NCBI RefSeq assembly: GCF_020852455.1
Contig: NZ_JADZAT010000010.1
Location: 310,001 to 374,000, forward strand
From: Novosphingobium sp.
Lineage (GTDB): Bacteria > Pseudomonadota > Alphaproteobacteria > Sphingomonadales > Sphingomonadaceae
Length of the DNA stretch: 64,000 bases
Direction of reading: 5' to 3'
The translations under genes and the position numbers were made by a program. Positions 29,140 to 38,154 of this stretch are shown one piece after another. Under the pieces are notes generated by a model. That model was given only the letters and a program-made list of their open reading frames with translations. It was not told the origin of the DNA and ran no database searches. Each line of letters begins with the position of its first letter. Positions within the stretch are counted from its first letter, which is position 1.

Positions 29140-30675
29140 TCATGGCAGCGGACCGTCGTTAGTTTGCGGACCCGGATCGACTCTCACCTCTGGCGGCGGC
29201 GGCGGCGGAGGAGGAGGAGGAGGCGGTGGCGGTGGCGGGGGCGGAGGTGGCGGTGGTGGCGGAGGTGGGGCCACCGGCTCCGGTGACGGGGGCGGCGGAG
29301 GTGGCGGCGGAGGCGGCGGGGGCGGAGGCGGTGCCTGCACCTGCGGTTGGTAAACCGGAGCAGGCGGAGGCGGCGGCGGGGCCGGTTCCGGAGCAGGCGC
29401 CGGACGACGCGGGCCCCAGCGTATGGGTTCCGGGGCCGGCGGAGGTGGCGGCGGAGGCGGCGGTGTGACCTGGGGGGCAGGGGCACCTGCTCCGCCAAAG
29501 ATCGATCGTGGTGTTGGGGCCGGAGCAGGCGCAGGAGCCGGCGCGGGCGCGGGTGTCAGAGCAGGTGCCGGAACCGGAGCCGGGCGCGGAGCGGGCGGGG
29601 GTGGGGGCGGCGGGGCCACCTGCGGATTGCCGGTCGGCGGCGGTGCACCCTGGCTGCCATTGCGGCGCCAGCTGTCAAACCCGTTGCGCGCATCGCGGCG
29701 GGTCCAGCGTTCCTCATCCAGCCGGCGCGGCGGGTGGCTGCGCTGCGAGCGGTTGTAGAAATCGCGCCAGTCCTTGTGCTCGCGCCAGGCGCCGCCCCAG
29801 CCCTGGTTCCAGCCGCCGTAGAAGCCATAGCTGCCTTGCCAGCTGCTCCAGGTCATGGCCGAGCCATAGTCCCACCGGCGCTGGCGCAGCGAGGCTGCAT
29901 AGAGCGCACGGCCGCGATCGAGCATGTAATAGCTGTCATCGCGCTGGCGGCCCGAAAGGTCGGCGACCCACAGTCGGCCGTTGTTGTCATAGACCTGCAC
30001 CAGCCGCGGGCCATCGAACGCATAGGCGTAATAGGAATCGCGGACCAGATAGGGCGCCGATCCGCGCGCTTCGAAATAGTACTGCACCACCCCGTCGCGG
30101 CCGGGTTCAACCACCAGCACTTCGCCGCTGCGGCTGATCCAGGCCCAGCAATCGATCCCGTTGTAGGGGAAGGTGAAATCGGGCGGGGAATCGCCAAAGG
30201 CATTGGCCAGGCTGTCGGCCTGGTCGATCCAGTAATAGGATGCCGCCGGGATCGGCGCGGGGGCCGGCGGCGGTGGGGGAGGCGGCGGCGGTGCTGGCGG
30301 CGCGGCGTAGGGCACCTGCGGAACCGGAGCGGTTGCCGGTGCCAGCGCGGTTACCACCGGAACGACCGGCTGGGCCGGCGCGGCGGCAGGCGCGACCTTC
30401 ACCGTGGTGCACTTGGTCACCTTCTTGCCCTTGACCTTGGTGGTGGTGCAGACCCGCTTGGTCGCAGCCGGCTTTCTGACCACCTTCTTCTTCGCCTTGG
30501 GCTTGGCAGTGGCGGCCTGGGCGGCGCCCAGATCGGCCAGCGCGGTGGGCAGGCCCAGTTGCCCGGCGGTCTCGCGGTCGATCGGCGCGGCCAGCGGCAC
30601 CAGCCCCGCCACGGCCAGGGCAACGGCCCCCAGCGCCAGCCGCGAAACACCTGAACGAGTTGCAAAACTGCGCAT
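29140..30675 (-). CDS. Secreted proline-rich protein with long polyproline tracts
   Basis: 511 residues. The leader SVSRLALGAVALAV-like segment near the N terminus (SGVSRLALGAVALAVAGLVP) is followed by a Lys/Thr-rich basic stretch, a globular region with many Tyr/Trp (DSYYAYAFDGPRLVQVYDNN) and then about 200 residues of Pro/Ala. The last part includes several tracts of more than ten prolines and one of over 25. The start is MRSFATRSG; the frame extends upstream into the uvrA promoter region without a leader. Function is unknown; a structural role spanning the envelope is possible. Translation should depend on EF-P. Confidence 0.75.
   Translation of the reverse strand: MRSFATRSGVSRLALGAVALAVAGLVPLAAPIDRETAGQLGLPTALADLGAAQAATAKPKAKKKVVRKPAATKRVCTTTKVKGKKVTKCTTVKVAPAAAPAQPVVPVVTALAPATAPVPQVPYAAPPAPPPPPPPPPAPAPIPAASYYWIDQADSLANAFGDSPPDFTFPYNGIDCWAWISRSGEVLVVEPGRDGVVQYYFEARGSAPYLVRDSYYAYAFDGPRLVQVYDNNGRLWVADLSGRQRDDSYYMLDRGRALYAASLRQRRWDYGSAMTWSSWQGSYGFYGGWNQGWGGAWREHKDWRDFYNRSQRSHPPRRLDEERWTRRDARNGFDSWRRNGSQGAPPPTGNPQVAPPPPPPPAPRPAPVPAPALTPAPAPAPAPAPAPTPRSIFGGAGAPAPQVTPPPPPPPPPAPEPIRWGPRRPAPAPEPAPPPPPPAPVYQPQVQAPPPPPPPPPPPPPPPSPEPVAPPPPPPPPPPPPPPPPPPPPPPPPPPEVRVDPGPQTNDGPLP
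29170..29330. repeat. Low-complexity GGC/GGT/GGA tract encoding polyproline
   Basis: On the plus strand this is almost uninterrupted (GGN)n, mainly GGC and GGT with GGA, interrupted by a short ACCGGCTCCGGTGACGG spacer. It encodes the C-terminal proline runs of the secreted protein. Repeat number is expected to vary by slippage. Confidence 0.85.
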
Positions 30676-30871
30676 TGCTATCCCCCAACCATGCCCGGCC
30701 GCGCGGCCGACAGCACGATTGCGCGGCGCACTTTGCCCAAAGCTGAACCGCTGCATAAGGCGCGCGCTGGCCCGGGCCTTGTGAAAAGCCGTCAGGGGAC
30801 TGTCCGCAGGATCCGGCTTGGCACCAAACCGCCCCTTGCCAGAATCGAACAAATCTGGAACACGCAGCGCC

Positions 30872-33763
30872 ATGTCGCTTACCCAGATCGTCGTGCGCGG
30901 GGCGCGCGAGCATAACCTCAAGGGCTTTGACGTCACCCTGCCGCGTGACAGCCTGATCGTGATCACCGGGCTGTCGGGCTCGGGGAAAAGCAGCCTCGCG
31001 TTCGATACGATCTATGCCGAAGGGCAGCGGCGTTATGTCGAGAGCCTGTCGGCCTATGCCCGCCAGTTCCTCGAGATGATGCAGAAGCCCGATGTCGAAC
31101 ATATCGACGGGCTGAGCCCCGCGATCTCGATCGAGCAGAAGACCACCAGCCGCAACCCGCGCTCCACCGTCGCCACGGTGACCGAGATCTATGACTACAT
31201 GCGCCTGCTGTGGGCGCGGGTCGGCGTGCCCTATTCGCCCGCCACGGGTGAGCCGATCAGCGCGCAGACGGTTAGCCAGATGGTTGACCGGGTGATGGCG
31301 CTGCCGGAAGGCACGCGCGCCTATCTGCTCGCCCCGGTGGTGCGCGGGCGCAAGGGCGAATACCGCAAGGAACTGGCCGAATGGCAGAAGGCCGGCTTCA
31401 CCCGCGTGCGGATCGACGGTGAGTTCTACGCGATCGAAGAGGCCCCCACGCTCGACAAGAAGTACAAGCACGACATCGAGGTGGTGGTTGACCGGATTGC
31501 GGTGCGCGAAGGCATCGAAACCCGGCTGGCCGACAGCTTCGAACAGGCGCTCAAGCTGGCCGAGGGGCTGGCCTATATCGACCTGGCGGACGGTACGGTG
31601 CCGGGGCGCGAGGAGGAGAAGGGCGGGGCGATGAAGGGCGCCGGCCTGCCCGCCAACCGCATCGTCTTCAGCGAAAAGTTCGCCTGCCCGGTCTCGGGCT
31701 TCACGATCGAAAGCCTGGAACCGCGGCTGTTCAGCTTCAACGCGCCGATGGGTGCCTGCCCGGCCTGCGATGGCCTGGGCGAAAAGCTGCTGTTCGATCC
31801 GCAGCTGGTGGTCCCGAACGAGGCGCTTAGCCTCAAACAGGGGGCGATCGTGCCCTGGGCGAAGAGCAACCCGCCAAGCCCCTATTACATGCAGGTGCTC
31901 TCCAGCCTGGCCGCCGAATTCGGCTTCAGCCTGGAAACCCCCTGGCAGGACCTGCCGGTCGAGGTGCGGATCGTGATTCTCCACGGCACCGCCGGGCGCG
32001 CGGTCAACCTGACCTTCACCGACGGGAAAAAGAGCTACACGGTCAAGAAGGCGTTCGAAGGCGTGATCGGCAATCTCAACCGCCGCATGCTGCAGACCGA
32101 GAGCGCCTGGATGCGCGAGGAACTGGGCAAGTTCCAGACCGCGCAGCCGTGCGAGGCCTGCGATGGCAAACGCCTCAAGCCCGAGGCGCTGGCGGTGAAA
32201 GTGGCCGGCGCGGATATCTCCAGCATCACCGTGCTGTCGGTCGCGGCGGCGGTGGACTGGTTCCTGGCGCTCAACGACCAGCTCAACCCGCAGCAGCAGC
32301 AGATCGCCAAGGCAATTCTGAAAGAGATCAACGAACGCCTTGGATTCCTTAACAATGTCGGGCTCGACTATCTGAACCTCAACCGCACTTCAGGTACGCT
32401 GAGCGGGGGGGAGAGCCAGCGGATCCGGCTCGCCAGCCAGATTGGTTCGGGCCTCTCGGGCGTGCTCTACGTGCTCGACGAACCCAGCATCGGCCTGCAC
32501 CAGCGCGACAACGACCGGCTGCTCGAAACGCTGAAACGCCTGCGCGATCTGGGCAACACCGTGATCGTGGTCGAGCATGACGAGGACGCGATCCGCCACG
32601 CCGATCACATCGTCGATCTGGGCCCCGGCGCCGGGGTGCACGGGGGTGAGATCGTCGCCCAGGGCACGCTCGACGATATCCTCGCCAGCACCGAAAGCCT
32701 GACCGGGCAGTACCTTTCCGGCACCCGCCGGATCGAGGTGCCCAAGGCGCGGCGCAAGGGCAACGGCCACCACCTGACGGTCCACGGCGCGCGGGCCAAC
32801 AACCTGCGGGGTGTCACCGCCGCGATCCCGCTCGGCACCTTCACCTGCATCACCGGCGTCTCCGGCTCGGGCAAGTCAAGCTTCACGATCGACACGCTCT
32901 ACGCCGGCGCCGCGCGCGCGCTCAACGGCGCACGGGTGATCGCCGGGCCGCATGACAAGATCACCGGCCTCGAACTGTGCGACAAGGTGATCGAGATCGA
33001 CCAGTCGCCGATCGGCCGCACCCCGCGCTCCAACCCCGCCACCTACACCGGCGCCTTCACCCCGATCCGCGACTGGTTCGCCGGGCTGCCTGAAAGCGAG
33101 GCGCGCGGCTACAAGGCCGGGCGCTTCAGCTTCAACGTCAAGGGCGGCCGGTGCGAGGCGTGCCAGGGCGACGGGCTGATCAAGATCGAGATGCACTTCC
33201 TGCCCGACGTTTACGTGACGTGTGAGGAATGCGGCGGCAAGCGCTACAACCGCGAAACGCTGGAAGTGAAGTTCAAGGGCCACAGCATCGCCGACGTGCT
33301 CGACATGACGATCGAGGACGCGGAAGAGTTCTTCAAGGCCGTCCCCCCGATCCGCGAAAAGATGCACATGCTGAACGAGGTCGGCCTGGGCTACGTCAAG
33401 GTCGGCCAGCAGGCCACAACACTCAGCGGCGGCGAGGCGCAGCGGGTGAAACTGGCGAAGGAACTGTCAAGGCGGTCAACCGGGCAGACGCTCTACATCC
33501 TCGACGAACCGACCACCGGGCTGCACTTCGAAGACGTGCGCAAGCTGCTCGAAGTGCTGCAGCGGCTGGTCGATCAGGGGAATTCTGTGGTGGTGATCGA
33601 GCACAACCTTGATGTGATCAAGGTGGCGGACTGGATTGTGGACCTTGGGCCTGAAGGCGGCGTGCGCGGCGGGGAGATTGTCGCGGAGGGCACACCGGAG
33701 GATGTGGTGAAGAATGGGCGGTCTTATACGGGGCATTACCTCAAGCCGCTGCTGACCAGATAG
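30872..33763 (+). CDS. uvrA: Excinuclease ABC subunit A
   Basis: DNA-damage recognition ATPase of nucleotide excision repair, 963 residues. Walker A sites are [20 protein letters not shown] (first) and [20 protein letters not shown] (second). ABC signatures are [20 protein letters not shown] and [20 protein letters not shown]. The zinc fingers show [10 protein letters not shown] and [16 protein letters not shown]. The start [10 protein letters not shown] at 30872 is preferred over 30818, which adds 18 unlikely residues. It is divergent from the proline-rich protein gene. Confidence 0.97.
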   Translation: MSLTQIVVRGAREHNLKGFDVTLPRDSLIVITGLSGSGKSSLAFDTIYAEGQRRYVESLSAYARQFLEMMQKPDVEHIDGLSPAISIEQKTTSRNPRSTVATVTEIYDYMRLLWARVGVPYSPATGEPISAQTVSQMVDRVMALPEGTRAYLLAPVVRGRKGEYRKELAEWQKAGFTRVRIDGEFYAIEEAPTLDKKYKHDIEVVVDRIAVREGIETRLADSFEQALKLAEGLAYIDLADGTVPGREEEKGGAMKGAGLPANRIVFSEKFACPVSGFTIESLEPRLFSFNAPMGACPACDGLGEKLLFDPQLVVPNEALSLKQGAIVPWAKSNPPSPYYMQVLSSLAAEFGFSLETPWQDLPVEVRIVILHGTAGRAVNLTFTDGKKSYTVKKAFEGVIGNLNRRMLQTESAWMREELGKFQTAQPCEACDGKRLKPEALAVKVAGADISSITVLSVAAAVDWFLALNDQLNPQQQQIAKAILKEINERLGFLNNVGLDYLNLNRTSGTLSGGESQRIRLASQIGSGLSGVLYVLDEPSIGLHQRDNDRLLETLKRLRDLGNTVIVVEHDEDAIRHADHIVDLGPGAGVHGGEIVAQGTLDDILASTESLTGQYLSGTRRIEVPKARRKGNGHHLTVHGARANNLRGVTAAIPLGTFTCITGVSGSGKSSFTIDTLYAGAARALNGARVIAGPHDKITGLELCDKVIEIDQSPIGRTPRSNPATYTGAFTPIRDWFAGLPESEARGYKAGRFSFNVKGGRCEACQGDGLIKIEMHFLPDVYVTCEECGGKRYNRETLEVKFKGHSIADVLDMTIEDAEEFFKAVPPIREKMHMLNEVGLGYVKVGQQATTLSGGEAQRVKLAKELSRRSTGQTLYILDEPTTGLHFEDVRKLLEVLQRLVDQGNSVVVIEHNLDVIKVADWIVDLGPEGGVRGGEIVAEGTPEDVVKNGRSYTGHYLKPLLTR

Positions 33764-33765
33764 AT

Positions 33766-33838
33766 CCTCCCCCCTTGGGGGAGGTGGCTGGCCCGGAGGG
33801 CCAGGCGGAGGGGGCGGTCCCTTCTCGAGCCGGGGAGG
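33766..33838. repeat. GC-rich palindromic dispersed repeat
   Basis: Directly after the uvrA stop: CCTCCCCCCTTGGGGGAGG forms a hairpin, then CTGGCCCGGAGGGCCAG forms a second. It belongs to the same family as copies near 36175, 36622 and 44340, and may also terminate uvrA. Confidence 0.7.
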
Positions 33839-33881
33839 GGGGTAGCGCGGCGCGCTGAAGGTTACGGCTTCGCCGGGATTG

Positions 33882-33918
33882 GTTCACACAAAGACACGAA
33901 GACACGAAGACACGAAGA
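33882..33918. repeat. Short tandem repeat (ACACGAAG units)
   Basis: GTTCACACAAAGACACGAAG followed by two more ACACGAAG units. The same sequence occurs as an inverted pair at 36651 and 36795. It stands at the edge of the GC-poor gene. The rest of the 33764-33963 gap holds the GC-rich palindrome and a GGGGACGTGTCACAGCAAT segment with no gene. Confidence 0.75.
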
Positions 33919-33963
33919 TAGGAAGGGATTAGGGGGATTGGGGACGTGTCACAGCAATTTTCA

Positions 33964-35184
33964 CTACTCCTCTGCCTGCGGCTTTGGTGGAACCCTGAAT
34001 CTAGAAACGAGGTCGTGCAATGGGCTTGAGGATTCTTCTTTTTCGATATGCGAAAGTGGTGCTTCTTCAACCCGGTCAAGGGCGATACCTAGCAACCGCT
34101 TTTGCAGCTCTTCATCACCAACTTCTTGGCTTTCGCGCCGATAGCCTTCATACGCTTCCGCGACTGAAGCCTTAAATCCGTAGTCTTCCGAAAGCCGGAA
34201 GCGTTGGCCAATTTGCCTTGTCAGCAGCCAAGCAAACCAAACAGGAGCTGCTACACTCAATGCCGTGAGCGCGACGTTTGCCCATAGAATCTGATGATCC
34301 AATCGGGGATTGCTCAACAGTTTCTCGATAAACTGAATTCTCGAATGGGATATGTTAGCAGCAGTGAAAAGTGATATAGCCAACAGTGCCATTAAAATAT
34401 ATGTAGATATACTCAATACGTTCGATCTTTTTGCGAACGACCTTCCCAATCCTTGACGAATTGCAGCCCTTTGAATGCCATCGATCGAGCTCGTCAGTTC
34501 ATGGCTTGTTACAAGATTTCTCTCGATTCGTTCAACATATTCGGATATCTTTTTGTCGGAATCTTCTGCTTGTTTTGATAGGTTGGCAATCAATCTTGTA
34601 GCATTTTCGAACTTTGCTCTCGCATCGTCCAATCCGGAAAGACTGGCTGGGAGCGCGTTGGCCGCTTGGTGTGCCTCGTCAATTAAACGAATCTTGCCGC
34701 CAACCTCGCCGAACTGTTTCTCAATATTCCGAACGCCGCGATCAACTGTGTCCAGTCGCTTCTTTATAGATGCCGGCACGAGAGATTTTTCTTGAATTTC
34801 TTCCCAGTTTGGCTGGGTCGGGTCGATCTTTTCCAGTAGGGCATCGATTGCATCTAGCATTGGGAAAATCGCTATATAAGCGAAATACGCATTGCCTCCG
34901 TTTGAATTTGGAAGAGTGTTTCCGCTCAGAAAGTTCACAGTTGCAGGAATTCGAGAGAATCTATCCACGATCGATTGATCGGATACATCTACATTTATTG
35001 AAGAAGAAAGATGTTCTATAGTTCTTGCGATCCTGTCGGAAAAATCTTGTTTCGAAATTCCTGGATTCTGCCAGCTAAAGTGTTCAGAAAACGATGCACC
35101 ATCTGGAAATTGATTTTGCACCTGATTATTTAGCGTGGTCAGAGCGCCGATAATTTCATTCAGTTGTGATGTTAATATCGCCAT
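33964..35184 (-). CDS. GC-poor coiled-coil protein with two TM helices, unknown function
   Basis: 406 residues. Residues 1-240 are soluble and helical with coiled-coil stretches (GVRNIEKQFGEVGGKIRLID; ATRLIANLSKQAEDSDKKIS). TM helices lie at about 256-277 and 299-321. The C-terminal cytoplasmic tail contains LSEDYGFKASVAEAYEGYRR and LLGIALDRVEEAPLSHIEKE, a conserved-looking motif I recall from uncharacterised proteobacterial membrane proteins. Codon use and AT content differ sharply from neighbours, and repeats flank it, so horizontal acquisition is likely. A defence or stress role is possible but unproven. Confidence 0.75.
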   Translation of the reverse strand: MAILTSQLNEIIGALTTLNNQVQNQFPDGASFSEHFSWQNPGISKQDFSDRIARTIEHLSSSINVDVSDQSIVDRFSRIPATVNFLSGNTLPNSNGGNAYFAYIAIFPMLDAIDALLEKIDPTQPNWEEIQEKSLVPASIKKRLDTVDRGVRNIEKQFGEVGGKIRLIDEAHQAANALPASLSGLDDARAKFENATRLIANLSKQAEDSDKKISEYVERIERNLVTSHELTSSIDGIQRAAIRQGLGRSFAKRSNVLSISTYILMALLAISLFTAANISHSRIQFIEKLLSNPRLDHQILWANVALTALSVAAPVWFAWLLTRQIGQRFRLSEDYGFKASVAEAYEGYRRESQEVGDEELQKRLLGIALDRVEEAPLSHIEKEESSSPLHDLVSRFRVPPKPQAEE

Positions 35185-35318
35185 GATTCAGATTCCAGGT
35201 TGAATCGATTCAGTGTGAATCCTTTTATCGGCTTATGACTCAGGCTCTTCAATCAGTGACTGCAGCCTTATTCCCAACTTTGATGATCACTGACGTTTCG
35301 ACGACAGAAGTAAAGTTG

Positions 35319-35349
35319 CGGTGCCAGTTTAGGTTACGGTGCCAGTTTA
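35319..35349. repeat. Direct repeat CGGTGCCAGTTTA
   Basis: Two exact 13-base copies (35319-35331 and 35337-35349), 5 bases apart, in the 257-base gap between the GC-poor gene and the nucleotidyltransferase gene. Similar elements often border REP-type mobile units. No transposase is present. The rest of the gap shows no gene. Confidence 0.6.
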
Positions 35350-35441
35350 CCAATTTCGCCCTCTCCGCGTCTCCCTTCTTCCTCTGCGTTCTCTGCGCGA
35401 ACCCCACTTGCTCCGCCAGCCCCACCCGCTAACCTCACCGC

Positions 35442-36005
35442 ATGCCGCCAAGCTCCCCATACCGCCCCGAGTTCGAAGCCGCCTTGCGGCTGCTCGCGCA
35501 GATCAGTTCGGCGATGGATGCGGCGGGGTATCGTCCGCCGGTGCTGGTCGGGGGCGGGGCGGTTGAGATTTATACGCGCGGGGCGATCAATACCGGGGAC
35601 TTCGATCTGTCCTGCGGGCGGCAGGACATTCTTGAGGCCCTGATGCAGCAATACGGTTTCGTTCGCCCGTCGGGTCCGGGTGTGGCGACGCGCGGCTGGG
35701 TGCATCCCGGATTCAAGCTGGGTTTCGAAGTGGTGTCCGATGTGCTGCTCGACGGGCTGGCCGACCGCACGATGGTGCGCGTGGTCGAACTGGCACCCGA
35801 TGGCGCGGTGGCGGTGATTGCGCCCGAGGATATCATTGCCGACCGGATGGGGCAGTATGCCTCTGGCAGTGCGCCGGAAATGCTGGGGCAGGCGCGGGCA
35901 CTGTTCGGACTGTCCGAACAGCTCGACCTGGGCTATATGGAGCGCCGCATTTGTGAGGAAACAGGCGGCCAATATGGCGTTCAAGACCTTGAAGACGCGG
36001 CGTGA
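35442..36005 (+). CDS. Nucleotidyltransferase-fold protein (DUF6036/AbiEii-like)
   Basis: 187 residues. The NTase core has PVLVGGGAVEIYTRGA (Gly37-39) and TGDFDLSC (Asp53, Asp55), the G-G/DxD arrangement of minimal nucleotidyltransferases. Later VIAPEDIIADRMGQYASG resembles the helix found in AbiEii- and MNT-like proteins. A 60-residue gene overlaps its 3' end by 32 bases, suggesting a two-component toxin-antitoxin-like unit. Antiviral or toxin function is inferred from fold and context only. It lies in a repeat-rich accessory stretch. Confidence 0.72.
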   Translation: MPPSSPYRPEFEAALRLLAQISSAMDAAGYRPPVLVGGGAVEIYTRGAINTGDFDLSCGRQDILEALMQQYGFVRPSGPGVATRGWVHPGFKLGFEVVSDVLLDGLADRTMVRVVELAPDGAVAVIAPEDIIADRMGQYASGSAPEMLGQARALFGLSEQLDLGYMERRICEETGGQYGVQDLEDAA

Positions 36006-36156
36006 GCCGGTGACGCTGGAAGCGCTGGGTCAATCGATCGAGCGCCGCCGCGCGGTCGTGGGCGATGTGGATCCACCTCGCAATTCCGGCAAGAACCGCA
36101 CCGCATCGAAGCGTGCGCTGCTGGCGGAGATCGAGAAGCTGGGCGGGAAGTGGTGA
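35974..36156 (+). CDS. 60-residue partner of the nucleotidyltransferase gene
   Basis: Begins MAFKTLKTRREPVTLEALGQ, basic (many Arg/Lys), ending AEIEKLGGKW. It overlaps the nucleotidyltransferase gene by 32 bases in another frame, so the two are co-expressed. The small basic helical protein could be an antitoxin or a nucleic-acid-binding partner. No family is recognised. The GTG and ATG alternatives further upstream would run far into the first gene and are rejected. Confidence 0.6.
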   Translation: MAFKTLKTRREPVTLEALGQSIERRRAVVGDVDPPRNSGKNRTASKRALLAEIEKLGGKW

Positions 36157-36169
36157 GGGTGCGTTAGCC

Positions 36170-36215
36170 CCCTCCGTCAGCGCTGCGCGCTGCCACCTCC
36201 CCCAAGGGGGGAGGA
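36170..36215. repeat. GC-rich palindromic dispersed repeat
   Basis: CCTCCGTCAGCGCTGCGCGC followed by TGCCACCTCCCCCAAGGGGG and AGG: an inner hairpin CCTCCCCCAAGGGGGGAGG. It is a copy of the family at 33766 and 44338, in the gap before the DUF2200 gene. Confidence 0.7.
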
Positions 36216-36278
36216 TCTTTGGGTCTTTGGCAGGTTCAGGACGAGCGGGGGAGGATCTTTCAGGGTGAAGCAAAACAC

Positions 36279-36623
36279 ATGACCCACCGCATCTACGCCA
36301 TGCCCTTCGCCGCGATCCATCGCGCTTACATCAACAAGGTGGAGCGCAAGGGGCGTTCGCAGGCGGAGCTGGACCAGGTGTTGTGCTGGCTCACCGGGCA
36401 TACGGCTGAAAGCCTGGCTGCGGCGGTGGCGGGCGGGGTGTCGGTGGAGCTCTTCTTTGGCGGGGCGCCCTTGCTCAATCCGGCGCGCTCGCTGGTGACC
36501 GGGGCGGTCTGCGGGGTGAAGGTGCAGGAAGTGGCCGAGCCGCTGATGCGCGAGATCCGGATCTGCGACAAGCTGGTCGATGAACTGGCCAAGGGCCGGG
36601 CGCTGGAGAAGGTGCTGCGCTGA
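36279..36623 (+). CDS. DUF2200-domain protein
   Basis: 114 residues from MTHRIYAMPFAAIHRAYINK. The whole length matches the DUF2200 family (KVERKGRSQAELDQVLCWLT, AGGVSVELFFGGAPLLNP, EPLMREIRICDKLVDELAKG). Function is unknown; members are small cytoplasmic proteins often found in accessory regions. The start at 36279 gives the family N terminus; a longer reading from 36219 passes through a repeat and is rejected. Repeats lie on both sides. Confidence 0.85.
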   Translation: MTHRIYAMPFAAIHRAYINKVERKGRSQAELDQVLCWLTGHTAESLAAAVAGGVSVELFFGGAPLLNPARSLVTGAVCGVKVQEVAEPLMREIRICDKLVDELAKGRALEKVLR

Positions 36624-37095
36624 TCCTCCCCCGTGGGGGAGGGGCAATTAGTTCACACGAAGACACGAAGACACGAAGAGGTCTGGCGAGGACACCACTC
36701 CCGTTTCTCTCGCAAAGCTCGTATTGTATTCAACCGATCCAATTGGGCCCGCTTCGCGGGGAGGCGCAAGCATGCCGCCTCGCGTGCCATCTTTGTGTCT
36801 TCGTGTCTTCGTGTGAACCCAATCCAACCCTGCCATTTTCCTACTTGGCCGGCCTGTGTCATGCTGGGCGCGATCCGCTCATTCTCATTGTCGGTCTCTT
36901 CCAGGACAGCCCCCGGCGCGGGCCGGGTGGCGAGGCTTGGCTATGGCCGCATAGTTTGTGCGCGCATGTGTTTCATCAACTAACGCCGGAAAAGCGTTTG
37001 TTTTCAGTAGAGGTGTTTGAAAGTCTTGCGCGTTTGGGGCACGAAAATGTCACCAACTGACGCGCTTTTGCAGCGGTTCGTCGCCAAGTGCCGCT
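36624..37095. repeat. Gene-free 472-base stretch with inverted ACACGAAG arms
   Basis: It starts with a CCTCCCCCGTGGGGGAGGGG hairpin (about 36625-36644). Next comes a perfect 24-base inverted repeat: arm 1 at 36651-36674 and arm 2 at 36795-36818, separated by 120 bases, each made of ACACGAAG units. From about 36830 to 37095 I see no convincing gene or RNA. The arm-spacer-arm layout is like a small non-autonomous element. Confidence 0.7.
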
Positions 37096-38145
37096 TCAGC
37101 CGCGCTTCGAGCTTTCGCGGACCAGCAGGCGGACGGGGACGCGGCGGCTGTCGAGCGGTTCGCCGGCGATCTCGGCCAGCAGCTTGTCGACCATCATTTC
37201 CCCGGCGACGCGGAAATCGGGTTCGACCGAGGTGAGCGGCGGGGCGGAGTAGGCGCCGGCGCGGATCCCGTCGAAGCCGACCAGCCCGACCGTGCCGGGC
37301 ACGGCCAGGCCCCGGGCGTGCAGCTCGTCAAGCGCGCCCAGCGCGATCGGATCGCAGACCGCGAACAGCGCGTCGAACGGGGTTCCGGCCTCGATCAGGG
37401 CGGCGACGGCGCGGCGGCCCTGTTCCTCACGCGGCAGGCCCTTTTCGATCGGCAGCAGCACGGGGTCGAGCCCGGCGGCGCGCATTTCCTCGGCATAGCC
37501 ATCGTAGCGCTCACCAAACTGGCGCTGCGGCGAGGTTTCGGAGCCGAGGCAGACGATCTGGCGATAGCCCTGGTCGATCAGGTGGCGGGTCGCCATCCGG
37601 CCGCCGCCGTGGTTGTCGCTGCGGATCCATTCGACATCGTCGAACGGCGCGCCCCAGCAGACCCAGTGCATCCCGCCCTGGCCAAGCTGGCGGAAATAGT
37701 CCCAGGCCGAATAGTTCTCGGTCGTGCCGATCACCGCCAGCCCGTCGGCCTTGCGCTGTTCCTGGTAACGGCCGTTGAAATTGTCGGGCCCGTCCTGGAA
37801 GCTGACCAGGGTTTCATAGCCCCGGAGCGAGGCCGCGCCGCACAGCGAGGCGAGCAGCGCGGAGTGGAACGGGTTGAGGTCCTTGCGGTCTTCGCCCGGG
37901 CGGCAGACCACCACCACCGCCAGGGTGCCGGTGCGGCCGGTGCGCAGGCGGGCGGCGTTCTCGTCAACGAAGTAGTTGAGCTTGCGCGCGGCCTCGGCGA
38001 CCCGCAGCCGGGTTGCCTCGCTGACCACCGGATCGCCCGCCAGCGCGCGGCTGACGGTTGACTGGCTGACACCCGCCTCGGCCGCGACATCGAACGAGGT
38101 GACGCGGAACGGGCGGGGGCGGGGCTTGTCCTGGGTGTCTCCCAT
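37096..38145 (-). CDS. LacI-family transcriptional regulator
   Basis: 349 residues. The N-terminal helix-turn-helix is SFDVAAEAGVSQSTVSRALA followed by the hinge VAEAARKLNYFVDENAARL. The remainder is the periplasmic-binding-like sensor (for example TVGLVGFDGIRAGAYSAPPL and SVEPDFRVAGEMMVDKLL). It ends an operon with an SDR and a NUDIX gene (9-base gap), so the ligand is probably a sugar or polyol derivative handled by the SDR, but this is inference. The length is normal. Confidence 0.92.
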   Translation of the reverse strand: MGDTQDKPRPRPFRVTSFDVAAEAGVSQSTVSRALAGDPVVSEATRLRVAEAARKLNYFVDENAARLRTGRTGTLAVVVVCRPGEDRKDLNPFHSALLASLCGAASLRGYETLVSFQDGPDNFNGRYQEQRKADGLAVIGTTENYSAWDYFRQLGQGGMHWVCWGAPFDDVEWIRSDNHGGGRMATRHLIDQGYRQIVCLGSETSPQRQFGERYDGYAEEMRAAGLDPVLLPIEKGLPREEQGRRAVAALIEAGTPFDALFAVCDPIALGALDELHARGLAVPGTVGLVGFDGIRAGAYSAPPLTSVEPDFRVAGEMMVDKLLAEIAGEPLDSRRVPVRLLVRESSKRG

Positions 38146-38154
38146 CGGACCGCT

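Noticed and set aside
29347..30654. Arg/Gly-rich plus-strand frame opposite the proline-rich protein
   Set aside because: A by-product of the GGN repeat; no leader, domain or RBS.
33882..33918. ACACGAAG tandem units as a possible CRISPR array
   Set aside because: The units are directly adjacent, about 9 bases long, with no spacers and no cas genes.
36960..37030. Possible LacI operator in AACGCCGGAAAAGCGTTTG
   Set aside because: Only short partial symmetry, and it lies downstream of the lacI gene rather than near a promoter.
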